Assembly (NCBI RefSeq): GCF_000285595.1
Contig: NZ_HE611067.1
Span: 78,181 to 142,180 of the forward strand
Direction of reading: 5' to 3'
Length of the DNA stretch: 64,000 nt
Source of the DNA: Kurthia senegalensis
GTDB taxonomy: Bacteria > Bacillota > Bacilli > Bacillales_A > Planococcaceae
Shown: positions 18,520-26,453 of the stretch, one piece after another
Layout of the letters: every line of letters begins with the position of its first letter
How positions within the stretch are numbered: position 1 is the stretch's first letter
Translations under genes and position numbers: made by a program
Notes under the pieces: generated by a model
Seen by the model: only the letters and a program-made list of their open reading frames with translations
Told to the model about the DNA's origin: nothing
Database searches by the model: none

Positions 18520-20430
18520 ATGTCAAATCAAGAAATCACGATTCAATTTCCAAATGGCGAACAAAAACGCTTTGCAAAAGGGATTACATTAACCGAAATT
18601 GCGCAATCTATCAGTCCAAGTTTAGCTAAAAAATCAATTGTAGGTAGCGTCAATACGACAATGACCGATTTGACAACTCCTATTCTAGTGGACGCTGAAA
18701 TTGCTCTATACGATTATGAAACACCACAAGCATTACATGTTATGCGGCACTCAACAGCGCACTTATTAGCACAAGCTGTCAAAAGAATTTATCCAGACGT
18801 CAAATTAGGTATTGGTCCTGTCATTGAAAATGGGTTTTACTATGACATCGATCTGCCACACACACTCGTACCCGAAGATTTACGAGTAATCGAACGAGAA
18901 ATGAAAAAGATTGTTCGCGAGAATGAACAAATCCATCGAAAAGAACTGACACGTGAGGAAGCGAAACAGCTGTTTGCTGGCGATTACTTAAAGCTTGAAC
19001 TCATTGAAGCGATTCCTGAGCATGAAGTTGTTACAGTTTATGAACAAGGTGAATTTATTGACTTATGCAGAGGTCCTCACGTTACGACAACGAGTAAATT
19101 AAAGCATTTTGCATTAACGACGATTTCAGGTGCTTATTGGCGTGGCAATAGCGAAAATCAAATGTTACAACGTATTTACGGTGTCGCTTTTGCTACGAAA
19201 GAGGCAATGGACGACTATTTTGTTTTTCTTGAAGAAGCAGAAAAACGGAATCACCGAAAGCTAGGTAAAGAACTGGAGTTGTTTATGTTTTCCGATGAAT
19301 CACCCGGCATGCCTTTTTATTTAGCAAATGGACAAATTATTCGTAATGAACTGGAAAATTTTTTACGCCACTTGCAAATGCACTATGACTATAAAGAAGT
19401 ACGTACGCCTATTATGATGAATCAGCGTTTATGGGAACAATCCGGTCACTGGCAGCACTATAAAGAAAATATGTATTTTACACAAGTAGACGAACAAAAA
19501 TTTGCTTTGAAACCGATGAATTGCCCCGGACATATGTTAATTTACAAAAATGATTTACATTCTTATCGAGACTTGCCAATTCGAATGGCTGAATTTGGGC
19601 AAGTTCATCGCCACGAATTTAGCGGTGCCTTAAATGGATTGCTTCGCGTTCGTACATTTTGTCAGGATGATGCGCATATTTTTGCGACACCTACACAAAT
19701 TGAAGATGAAATTGCGCTTGCATTAAAAATCATTGACCATGTTTATCGCGTATTTGGTTTTGACTATACAATTGAGTTATCAACAAGACCTGTAGATTAT
19801 ATGGGTGACCTTGCATTATGGAATTTAGCAGAAGAAGCGCTCGAAAATGTGTTGAAAAAATTAGATTTCGCTTATGCAATCAATGAAGGTGACGGTGCTT
19901 TCTACGGTCCTAAAATTGATATTCATATTAAAGATGCACTTCATCGTAGCCATCAATGTGCCACTGTCCAGCTCGACTTTCAACTGCCTGAAAAATTCGA
20001 TCTCAGCTATATAAATGAAGACAATAACAAAGAACGTCCTGTCGTTATTCATCGTGCTGTATTCGGTTCTATCGACCGCTTCCTCGGTATTTTAATCGAG
20101 CATTTTGGCGGCTCTTTCCCGCTCTGGTTATCGCCTAAGCACGTCACAATTATCGGCGTATCAGATGTACATCTGCCTTACGTAGAACGTGTCGCTGCCG
20201 CATTGAAGAAACAAAATATCCGTGTGGACATAGATCGTCGCAATGAAAAATTAGGTCGAAAAATCAGAGATGCACAAATACAAAAAACACCATATATTCT
20301 CGTACTCGGTGATGACGAACAACAGAATGAAACCGTGACAATCCGCACGCGTAAGCAAAAAGAATTCCAAACGACTTCTGTACAAGAATTTATACAGAAA
20401 CTGCAGTTTGAAATCGAACATCACACATGA
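18520..20430 (+). CDS. thrS: threonyl-tRNA synthetase
   Basis: 636 residues in full bacterial layout: an N-terminal TGS domain (about 1-62), an editing domain with HSTAH near residue 77 and CRGPH near 182, the class II catalytic core with motif 2 RVRTFCQDDAHIF, the zinc-binding MNCPGH, motif 3 HRAVFGSIDRFLGILIEH, and a C-terminal anticodon-binding domain (VTIIGVSDVHLPYVERVA, RRNEKLGRKIRDA). It charges tRNA-Thr using ATP. AAAGGAGAG precedes the ATG at 18520. It is controlled by the T-box in front and ends at the terminator at 20449-20489. The RVRTFCQDD wording, rather than RVRGFTQDD, is closer to what I recall of ThrZ-type enzymes; a second ThrRS gene may exist elsewhere. Confidence 0.95.
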   Translation: MSNQEITIQFPNGEQKRFAKGITLTEIAQSISPSLAKKSIVGSVNTTMTDLTTPILVDAEIALYDYETPQALHVMRHSTAHLLAQAVKRIYPDVKLGIGPVIENGFYYDIDLPHTLVPEDLRVIEREMKKIVRENEQIHRKELTREEAKQLFAGDYLKLELIEAIPEHEVVTVYEQGEFIDLCRGPHVTTTSKLKHFALTTISGAYWRGNSENQMLQRIYGVAFATKEAMDDYFVFLEEAEKRNHRKLGKELELFMFSDESPGMPFYLANGQIIRNELENFLRHLQMHYDYKEVRTPIMMNQRLWEQSGHWQHYKENMYFTQVDEQKFALKPMNCPGHMLIYKNDLHSYRDLPIRMAEFGQVHRHEFSGALNGLLRVRTFCQDDAHIFATPTQIEDEIALALKIIDHVYRVFGFDYTIELSTRPVDYMGDLALWNLAEEALENVLKKLDFAYAINEGDGAFYGPKIDIHIKDALHRSHQCATVQLDFQLPEKFDLSYINEDNNKERPVVIHRAVFGSIDRFLGILIEHFGGSFPLWLSPKHVTIIGVSDVHLPYVERVAAALKKQNIRVDIDRRNEKLGRKIRDAQIQKTPYILVLGDDEQQNETVTIRTRKQKEFQTTSVQEFIQKLQFEIEHHT

Positions 20431-20448
20431 TCTATTTAATCTATTACA

Positions 20449-20489
20449 AAAGGCAGTCAAGGTGTTGAACCCTTGACTGCCTTTTTTTT
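20449..20489 (+). terminator. terminator of thrS
   Basis: Perfect stem GGCAGTCAAGG / CCTTGACTGCC followed by eight Ts. The following 200 bases to 20696 hold nothing recognisable. Confidence 0.9.
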
Positions 20490-20696
20490 CAAAAACACTT
20501 CTTTGAAATTCGCTATTTCTACTATAGATATTTCAGCAAATTCCGCTTCACTAATCCATTCTAAACTCACATAATCAATCCTTATGGAAATAAGCTTCTA
20601 CAATTATTAATATGTAAATTCTCGACAATGGGAATGTCACTTTACTGAATCATGTAGTCCTGTTGCTCACCATAAAATCAATTCATTATAATTCAT

Positions 20697-21083
20697 TTAA
20701 ATACCCCTTAATCCGTCTCTCAATACACGGAGGGATACATCACGCTCTACGACTGTATGCGATTCCCAAAAATGATCATTGATATACCTTGGTACGAGAT
20801 GGACGTGAAAATGCGTACCTTCGTCCATCACACCGTTGTTTTGAATGACGCTCATACCATCAACTGCAAGTGACTCTTCACAAATCGTTATAATATTTTT
20901 TTCTAATTCCCATAGTTCGATTACTTGCGGTGCCGATAATTCACGCAAATCCATGATATGCGCTTTAGATAAAATAAGCATATGTCCTTTTTGAATGGGA
21001 TCAATATCGAATACGACTTGAAAATGGTCCGTCTCCGTAAGTATTTGTGTAGCTAAAATATGATGACAAAAAATACATTCCAT
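20697..21083 (-). CDS. HIT-family nucleotide hydrolase/transferase
   Basis: 128 residues with CIFCHHI at the N-terminus (Cys pair used for zinc in many HIT proteins) and the histidine triad HFHVHLVPR near residue 91-99. The middle HMLILSKAHIMDLREL is also family-typical. HIT proteins hydrolyse or transfer nucleotide phosphates (e.g. dinucleoside polyphosphates, AMP-lysine). The cellular substrate is not predictable here. It is transcribed alone, convergent with thrS. Confidence 0.85.
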   Translation of the reverse strand: MECIFCHHILATQILTETDHFQVVFDIDPIQKGHMLILSKAHIMDLRELSAPQVIELWELEKNIITICEESLAVDGMSVIQNNGVMDEGTHFHVHLVPRYINDHFWESHTVVERDVSLRVLRDGLRGI

Positions 21084-21134
21084 ATAATTCCCACCCTTTT
21101 TATACGATTCATTTCTTAATCATAATCAACAATT

Positions 21135-21163
21135 CAAAAAGCCTCAAGTACATACTTGAGACT
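21135..21163 (-). terminator. terminator of the regulator-ABC operon
   Basis: Stem GTCTCAAGTA / TACTTGAGGC (minus-strand reading) with a 2-base turn plus a T5 run, placed directly after the permease stop. Confidence 0.7.
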
Positions 21164-21171
21164 TTATCAAC

Positions 21172-21900
21172 TTACTTTTCTTTTTTAAATTGAAAAACAA
21201 AAATAGCGAGGAGCGTTATGACGATCGTATAGCCAAGTACCCACCACATGTGGGGGAAAATCATCGTCATTTCTCCTGCCATCGCCGCTTTCGCCATCTC
21301 AACAGCATGAACGAACGGTAGCATATAGGCAATTTCTTTAAATGTGCCGCCTACTAAATTTAAATCAAACCAAATACCAGATAGCCAAGCAGATACATTC
21401 GTTAAAATGGCACCACAAATCGCTACTGCTGCTTTTTCACTGAAAAGTGTACCGCTGACAATTCCGAAAGCAATGTAAAAAAGAGCAATTGGCATAATGG
21501 CAACGAGGAGCGTTAACATATGGATAGATAAAGATAAGCCCATCGGTACGGCGACGAGGAGCGTCACAACACCTTGTATGAGTGCCATTACGAGAAGCGG
21601 TGCAATATAGCCGAATATAAAATTAGAAGCGGTCATCGGCGTCGTATAAAGACGCGCAAGAAACAGCGTAGCGCGGTCTTTCGATACGATTTGAGCCGCA
21701 AAAAATGCCATGAATGACAATCCAAATACGACAATTCCAGGTGCTAATGAGGCGATATTAAATAAGTCGACTGGGATGCTTTGGTTAATCGCTGACAACA
21801 ATCCGAGTAAAATAAGTGGGAAAATAAGACCGAAAAAGAGTGAAATAGGATCTCTTACAATTTCTTTCGCCACACGATTAGCAAAAATAATCGTACGCAT
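21172..21900 (-). CDS. ABC-2 type transporter permease
   Basis: 242 residues with six hydrophobic segments and the ABC-2 pattern: an N-terminal helix after RDPISLFFGLIFPLIL, a large middle bundle, and a last helix WVLGYTIVITLLAIFVFQF followed by KKEK. It should pair with the ATPase at 21900-22628 to export a small molecule, lipid or peptide. Its ATG overlaps the ATPase stop (TAATG), so the two are translationally coupled. Confidence 0.85.
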   Translation of the reverse strand: MRTIIFANRVAKEIVRDPISLFFGLIFPLILLGLLSAINQSIPVDLFNIASLAPGIVVFGLSFMAFFAAQIVSKDRATLFLARLYTTPMTASNFIFGYIAPLLVMALIQGVVTLLVAVPMGLSLSIHMLTLLVAIMPIALFYIAFGIVSGTLFSEKAAVAICGAILTNVSAWLSGIWFDLNLVGGTFKEIAYMLPFVHAVEMAKAAMAGEMTMIFPHMWWVLGYTIVITLLAIFVFQFKKEK

Positions 21901-22628
21901 TATAGTTCCTCCTCTGTCACGAATTTAATGAAAGCTTCTTCAAACTGTGTTTCATTAGCCCGTTTATTTAATTCATCTACCGTACCTGTCGCCTTAATTT
22001 TGCCGTCTTTCATTATACAAATACGGTCACAAAGCGCTTCCGCTTCTTCTAAATAATGAGTCGTTAAAATAATCGTCATATGCGACTTTAATTTTTCAAT
22101 CAGCTGCCACAATTCTCTTCGACTAAGGACGTCTAGTCCGAGTGTCGGTTCATCCAAAAATAATATTTTTGGTTCAGAAAGTAAAGCCATCGCAATACTT
22201 AACTTCCGCTGCCAACCACCCGATAGCGTTTTACTTTTTTGCTTCACATACGGCTGAAATGAAAAAATGTGGATCATTTCATTTACTTTTTCATCAGCTT
22301 GATGTTTCGATAATCCGTGAAGGCGTGCCATAAATGCTAAATTCTCTCGTACCGTCAAATTCGGTGCAATCGCCGTTTCTTGAGGAGAAAGTGCCAAATC
22401 CGGTTTAATTTTATTCAATTCCTTTAGACCATCTCGTCCGAGCATCGTGATCGCACCGCTAGAAGGATTTTTTAAGCCACATAAAATATGGATGAGCGTT
22501 GTTTTTCCAGCACCGTTAACACCTAACAAACCAAATAGTTCTCCTTGTTGAATCGAAAGAGAAACATCATTTAAAACGAATTGATCTCCGTACTTTTTAC
22601 TAATGTTCTCAATGACAATAGAATCCAT
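21900..22628 (-). CDS. ABC transporter ATPase
   Basis: 242 residues with Walker A GVNGAGKTT, signature LSGGWQRKLSIAMALL, Walker B KILFLDEPTLGLD and switch TTHYLEEAEAL: a DrrA/NatA-like export ATPase. The Trp in the signature is unusual but tolerated. It starts two bases after the stop of the upstream regulator (AAGGAGGAATAGCG before the ATG), making a regulator-ATPase-permease operon. Confidence 0.9.
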   Translation of the reverse strand: MDSIVIENISKKYGDQFVLNDVSLSIQQGELFGLLGVNGAGKTTLIHILCGLKNPSSGAITMLGRDGLKELNKIKPDLALSPQETAIAPNLTVRENLAFMARLHGLSKHQADEKVNEMIHIFSFQPYVKQKSKTLSGGWQRKLSIAMALLSEPKILFLDEPTLGLDVLSRRELWQLIEKLKSHMTIILTTHYLEEAEALCDRICIMKDGKIKATGTVDELNKRANETQFEEAFIKFVTEEEL

Positions 22629-22630
22629 CG

Positions 22631-23059
22631 CTATTCCTCCTTTTTCGCGTCTAAATGCACGACGTTTAAAAATGTATTCAATAAACGTTCCGGTAAAATA
22701 GCGATCCCTCGTTCTTCATCACCTAAAAAGATAAGCGTATCTCCCGATTCAACGTGAAAAACATCTCGTGCTTTTTTAGGAATAACGATTTGTCCACGCT
22801 CCCCCACTTTAGCTGAACCGAAGAAATGTTTTCCTTTCGGCGGCACACCTAAATTCGGATACGGCTCTACGTATTCAACGAGTGCATCTAATGAAACGTT
22901 GTATAACTTCGCGAGCTTTTGACTGTAGCCCAAGTCCGGCATCGACTCTCCGCTTTCCCACTTCGCAATGAGTTGTCTCGATACGTCTAATTGAAAAGCC
23001 AGTTCCTCTTGTGTCAATTGATGATGTATGCGTAAATTTTTTAAATTCGTACTTATCAT
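22631..23059 (-). CDS. XRE-family regulator fused to an AbrB-type domain
   Basis: 142 residues from ATG 23057-23059 (MISTNLKNLR), with AGGAGG about 10 bases upstream. Residues 1-60 are a helix-turn-helix of the XRE class (LTQEELAFQLDVSRQLIAKW). Residues about 85-135 are a SpoVT/AbrB swapped-hairpin domain (KVGERGQIVIPKKARDVFHV). Two DNA-binding modules in one chain suggest it reads an extended operator, most likely its own operon promoter. It is the first gene of the export operon. The frame stays open upstream to 23371, but that part looks like an unrelated transposase fragment. Confidence 0.8.
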   Translation of the reverse strand: MISTNLKNLRIHHQLTQEELAFQLDVSRQLIAKWESGESMPDLGYSQKLAKLYNVSLDALVEYVEPYPNLGVPPKGKHFFGSAKVGERGQIVIPKKARDVFHVESGDTLIFLGDEERGIAILPERLLNTFLNVVHLDAKKEE

Positions 23060-23068
23060 ATTTTTCAT

Positions 23069-23415
23069 ACCTCCTACAAATAGTATGCTATTGCATTCCA
23101 AGAATCTCAACCATCCAAACGTAACGTATATGTTATATTTTATGGCATGGCGAATCAAAGTGAAAAAGACGCTTCTTTTAAGTAGAATGTGACGGACGCT
23201 TTCCTGGGGCATGGCATGGAACGTTTCAATTAATTCTTCTTCAAACGGTCCTTTTCCGATCCGATATTGTTTACCTATTGGTTGTTGTAAACGATGTAAC
23301 TCCCTGTTTTCATACGACTTCACCCATTGATAAAGCTGACTGTCATTTTTGCTTCCACGTACGTTCATCAATTCATCTTCATCACTTTCATTTTTGTTTC
23401 GTACGAATATTTTTT
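23069..23415 (-). mobile_element. fragment of a transposase-like gene
   Basis: In frame with, but upstream of, the XRE gene lies a stretch (NVRGSKNDSQLYQWVKSYEN, then RELHRLQQPIGKQYRIGKGP) that reads like the helix-turn-helix part of an IS3-type OrfA. It has no good start and no orfB, and terminal repeats were not found. It is likely the remnant of an old insertion whose frame accidentally abuts the regulator. Low confidence. Confidence 0.35.
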
Positions 23416-23421
23416 CCCATC

Positions 23422-23465
23422 AAAAAACACTTCCAAAGATTTGATCCCTTTGAAAGTGTCTTTTC
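23422..23465 (-). terminator. terminator of the VanZ-like gene
   Basis: Minus-strand hairpin GACACTTTCAAAG / CTTTGGAAGTGTT followed by a T6 run. It is similar in sequence to the hairpins at 7941-7983 and 59429-59469. Confidence 0.65.
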
Positions 23466-23518
23466 CTTTTTATGTTGTCTCAGATTTTTAGGTCAGTTCC
23501 CCCATGAGCGTGTCTTTT

Positions 23519-23995
23519 TTAATTACTCATCCATAAAAGAAAAGTAAGTCCCATCACAGGTATTCCTACAATCAAAGATAAAACACAAATAGCAATATGT
23601 AGACGATCTTTCGTTTTCAATAAAGAACGCAGTACAGCATAAATACTGTAGCCAACCATTCCCCCGAAAACATTTAATAATACATCGTCTACATCACTAG
23701 CTCCTCGTTTTAATACGTATTGAATGCTCTCGATTGCCATACTCATAGCGAAAAGAATGCCTGTTACTTTCAAAAATGTACTTCGTTTTAAAAAATGCGC
23801 GGCATAGACACCAAGGGGGATGAATAAAACAATATTCCCCCATACGTTTAGTGTGAATCCTTGTTGTTTAATCATTTCCAAAGGGATCAAATTGATACTT
23901 CTTCGTTCATCCCTCTCAAAAAACACCGTAGCCATCACTAAATAAACATAAAAAATAAAGATGAGCCTATACATGAGCGTTAAAATTTTTTTCAT
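23519..23995 (-). CDS. VanZ-like membrane protein
   Basis: 158 residues from ATG 23993-23995 (MKKILTLMYR), with AAGGAG 7 bases upstream. Four to five membrane helices are visible. The VanZ pattern is present: RSINLIPLEMI after helix 1, NIVLFIPLGVYAAHF, then AMSMAIESIQYVLKRGASDVDDVLLNVFGGMVGY. VanZ relatives confer low-level teicoplanin resistance or act on envelope lipids in some species; most, including this one, have no known role. Single gene. Confidence 0.8.
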   Translation of the reverse strand: MKKILTLMYRLIFIFYVYLVMATVFFERDERRSINLIPLEMIKQQGFTLNVWGNIVLFIPLGVYAAHFLKRSTFLKVTGILFAMSMAIESIQYVLKRGASDVDDVLLNVFGGMVGYSIYAVLRSLLKTKDRLHIAICVLSLIVGIPVMGLTFLLWMSN

Positions 23996-24101
23996 TTCCA
24001 TTCTCCTTCAGTTCCTTCTTTTATTTTACGAGAAACTTCTTAAAAGAATGTATGGAATTTCTTAATTTATTCTTAAGTAAGACTTGCTGTTTTCATTTCA
24101 C

Positions 24102-24662
24102 CTATTTTAGTTTTTCAACAAATCGTAACGCTTGTTTCGTTGAATCGATAAGAAGTGAATCCTTTTTCTGAACACGCAATGCCAACGCTTTTGAGAAACA
24201 GTCCGTCGCTTCTTCCAGTTGACCACACTCCATATGTAATTTTCCTCGATGTTGCCAAATAAAATCTGCATAGGCTTGTAATGCATTCGTCTCACATAGA
24301 TTAAACGCTGTTTCAAACGATGTTGTAGCTTTTTTATACTCACCTGAATACTTCAACGCTTCGCCTATTCGAACGTACGTAACGAGTTGTTTTTGAAAAT
24401 CTCCTTCTTTTTTCGCTATACTAAGACATTGTTCTAAATAAAGGAGCGCGTTTTGTGGCTCTTCGCAAATACGATAGAAATTACCGATTATGCCATACAA
24501 CGTATACTTCTCTTTCTCATGTAACGTAGCCAATAGCCTTGCCTCTTCAATCCAACATTTCAACAAAGCTCGGTCACGTGTCTTCTCACGCAAAAAATCC
24601 TGCTCATCAAAATAAATAACTTGTTGATTATGTATCTTTTCCTTAAATGTACTTAAATCCAT
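24102..24662 (-). CDS. tetratricopeptide-repeat protein
   Basis: 186 residues, all helical, with about three TPR units (GNFYRICEEPQNALLYLEQC, then YVRIGEALKYSGEYKKATTS, then HRGKLHMECGQLEEATDCFS). TPR arrays bind peptides or partner proteins. It starts 10 bases after the stop of the XRE-membrane protein on the same strand, so the two form an operon and may work together, with the TPR protein as co-sensor. There is no enzymatic motif. Confidence 0.75.
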   Translation of the reverse strand: MDLSTFKEKIHNQQVIYFDEQDFLREKTRDRALLKCWIEEARLLATLHEKEKYTLYGIIGNFYRICEEPQNALLYLEQCLSIAKKEGDFQKQLVTYVRIGEALKYSGEYKKATTSFETAFNLCETNALQAYADFIWQHRGKLHMECGQLEEATDCFSKALALRVQKKDSLLIDSTKQALRFVEKLK

Positions 24663-24671
24663 AGAAGCCCC

Positions 24672-25151
24672 CTATTCATCCACCTCTTCGACCGTAATCA
24701 CTTCATTTTCTGGATTACTATTGACTAAGTAATAAATATCCGTGCCATTTTTCCAAAGTGCGATGACACAAATCGTATAAATCATCCATTTGTATCCCGT
24801 TCTTTTTCGTGCAAAAAACAAAATAATCGGAATTAAAATAACGCCAAAAGGTGATACATAATAGCTTAAAATACTTGCTAAAAATAATAATACAAGCGTA
24901 ATCGACAATGGATTTTTCACTTTTCGCAGCTGCGCTGTCTCTTCATTGAAGAAACTATCTAAAGACGTATTATAAAGTTCGCTCAGCAGACGCAAGTTGT
25001 CTAGGTCTGGATAGCTTTTTCCATTTTCCCATTTAGAAATGGCTTGACGCGAAATATGTAATCGCTCCGCTACATCATTTTGCGAATACCCGTGTTGCAA
25101 GCGTAACGCTTTCAAGCGATGCATCAAATGATTATCTAATTTTGTATTCAT
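24672..25151 (-). CDS. membrane-linked XRE-family regulator
   Basis: 159 residues from ATG 25149-25151 (MNTKLDNHLM). Residues about 9-63 are an XRE helix-turn-helix (GYSQNDVAERLHISRQAISKW). Three hydrophobic segments follow from about residue 82 (SITLVLLFLASILSYYV, VILIPIILFFA, WMIYTICVIALW) with an acidic tail. This makes a DNA-binding domain tethered to the membrane, probably sensing an envelope signal. It is first in an operon with the TPR gene. GAGGGAG is close to the ATG; a TTG four codons upstream is possible. Confidence 0.75.
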   Translation of the reverse strand: MNTKLDNHLMHRLKALRLQHGYSQNDVAERLHISRQAISKWENGKSYPDLDNLRLLSELYNTSLDSFFNEETAQLRKVKNPLSITLVLLFLASILSYYVSPFGVILIPIILFFARKRTGYKWMIYTICVIALWKNGTDIYYLVNSNPENEVITVEEVDE

Positions 25152-25370
25152 ATACTCCCTCAAATCATTTACGTATTCATTTGACTTCTATTGTACATTA
25201 TTTTTTAAAAAATCACACAATTTCTATAAAACCTTGTCTTTTCAATAAGAAACGAGTGGTTTCCCCCTTATATGCAACCACTCATTGCTCTTTTTTGAAG
25301 GTTTTGTCCCTTATGATAAAGCTATGAGTTATACGAACACTCATGCACTATAAATTTAGGAGGACTTTTC

Positions 25371-25919
25371 ATGTACAAACTTATCATCAAATGTTTTCTG
25401 TGCAGTAGCATCTTTTTTCTACTCGCTGGTTGTACGAACACGACAACACAAAAATCAAAAGACTCACATTTAACGATTGCGACAATCGGTTCGCCACCCG
25501 AAATCACCGATCAACAAATTACTTTTGAAAGCATATCCCTTCAAAATCTTCAAAATGATACGAAGCAGTTATCCGAAAAATACGATGCCCTTTTTATTAT
25601 GCCAAAATACTTAAGTGATGCAGCGAATGATGTCTATATCGCATCGTACGAGAAGCTCCGTATCCCGACATTTTTCATTGAATCTAAAAAACAAGAACTC
25701 CCTTTCATCAATAACGATGTTTCGTATGAAAATGCACCACGAATAGACGAGGTCGAATATTTTGCAACAGGTTATCTCAATCAGCCAAATGAGGAAACAG
25801 ACATTTCATATATGACGTGGCGCTACTTACAAACTTCAAAGTCTTCATCAAAAGCACTGGAGAATGTATACAAAAAAATCTTTCAAACGATTGAAGATTT
25901 AAAAACGAGTAGCCGTTGA
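25371..25919 (+). CDS. hypothetical lipoprotein
   Basis: 182 residues. The N-terminus is a lipoprotein signal with lipobox LAGC near residue 21, so it is anchored to the outer face of the membrane. The mature part (HLTIATIGSPPEITDQQI, then YDALFIMPKYLSDAAND) is alpha/beta-like and faintly recalls periplasmic-binding folds, but I cannot assign a family. AGGAGG precedes ATG 25371. Single gene with its own terminator at 25993-26018. Confidence 0.65.
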   Translation: MYKLIIKCFLCSSIFFLLAGCTNTTTQKSKDSHLTIATIGSPPEITDQQITFESISLQNLQNDTKQLSEKYDALFIMPKYLSDAANDVYIASYEKLRIPTFFIESKKQELPFINNDVSYENAPRIDEVEYFATGYLNQPNEETDISYMTWRYLQTSKSSSKALENVYKKIFQTIEDLKTSSR

Positions 25920-25992
25920 TTATTTATCGTATAAACGTTTTTATTCGTTTTATATATACTAGCGAGGACTAATTTAAATATCTTTATAAGTT

Positions 25993-26018
25993 AAAAACAG
26001 CCTATTGGGCTGTTTTTT
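25993..26018 (+). terminator. terminator of the lipoprotein gene
   Basis: Stem AAACAGCC / GGCTGTTT with a 5-base loop and a T6 run. Confidence 0.8.
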
Positions 26019-26126
26019 GTCATCATTTTATTTTTAAATACGCTCTACAAACTAGACAACCGTTGCACTTTCCAAAATTCCCCTTTATCATGAATACATA
26101 AAATAAACTACCGAGGTGATGGCATT

Positions 26127-26453
26127 ATGCCAGTATACAATAAACTAATTCGTGATCAAATTTTAGAAATTATCGCTGCTGATGGGCTTTCTTATAACGC
26201 ACGTACGCTAAAGCCTGAAGAACATTTAATCGAAATTAAAAAGAAATTGTATGAAGAAGTAAAAGAATTCGATGAAACGGTTACTCGCCAAGATGCTATA
26301 GAAGAAATGGCTGATATTCTTGAATTACTACATGCTGCATTAGCTGTATTTGAAACCGATTTCAAGCAATTAGAAGACGTGCGTGTACAGAAAAAAACAA
26401 AACGTGGAGGATTTGAAAAAGGTTTATATTTAATCGATGTAGAGGACAAATAA
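26127..26453 (+). CDS. MazG-like nucleotide pyrophosphohydrolase
   Basis: 108 residues beginning MPVYNKLIRDQILEII, the typical start of a small all-alpha NTP pyrophosphohydrolase. The metal-binding acidic pattern is visible: KLYEEVKEFDE then EEMADILELLHA (E-x-x-E and E-x-x-x-D). These enzymes cleave (d)NTPs or related nucleotides to monophosphates, and several relatives act in stress or phage defence. It abuts the helicase gene (TAA directly followed by ATG), so they are one operon and probably act together. GAGGTG precedes ATG 26127. Confidence 0.8.
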   Translation: MPVYNKLIRDQILEIIAADGLSYNARTLKPEEHLIEIKKKLYEEVKEFDETVTRQDAIEEMADILELLHAALAVFETDFKQLEDVRVQKKTKRGGFEKGLYLIDVEDK

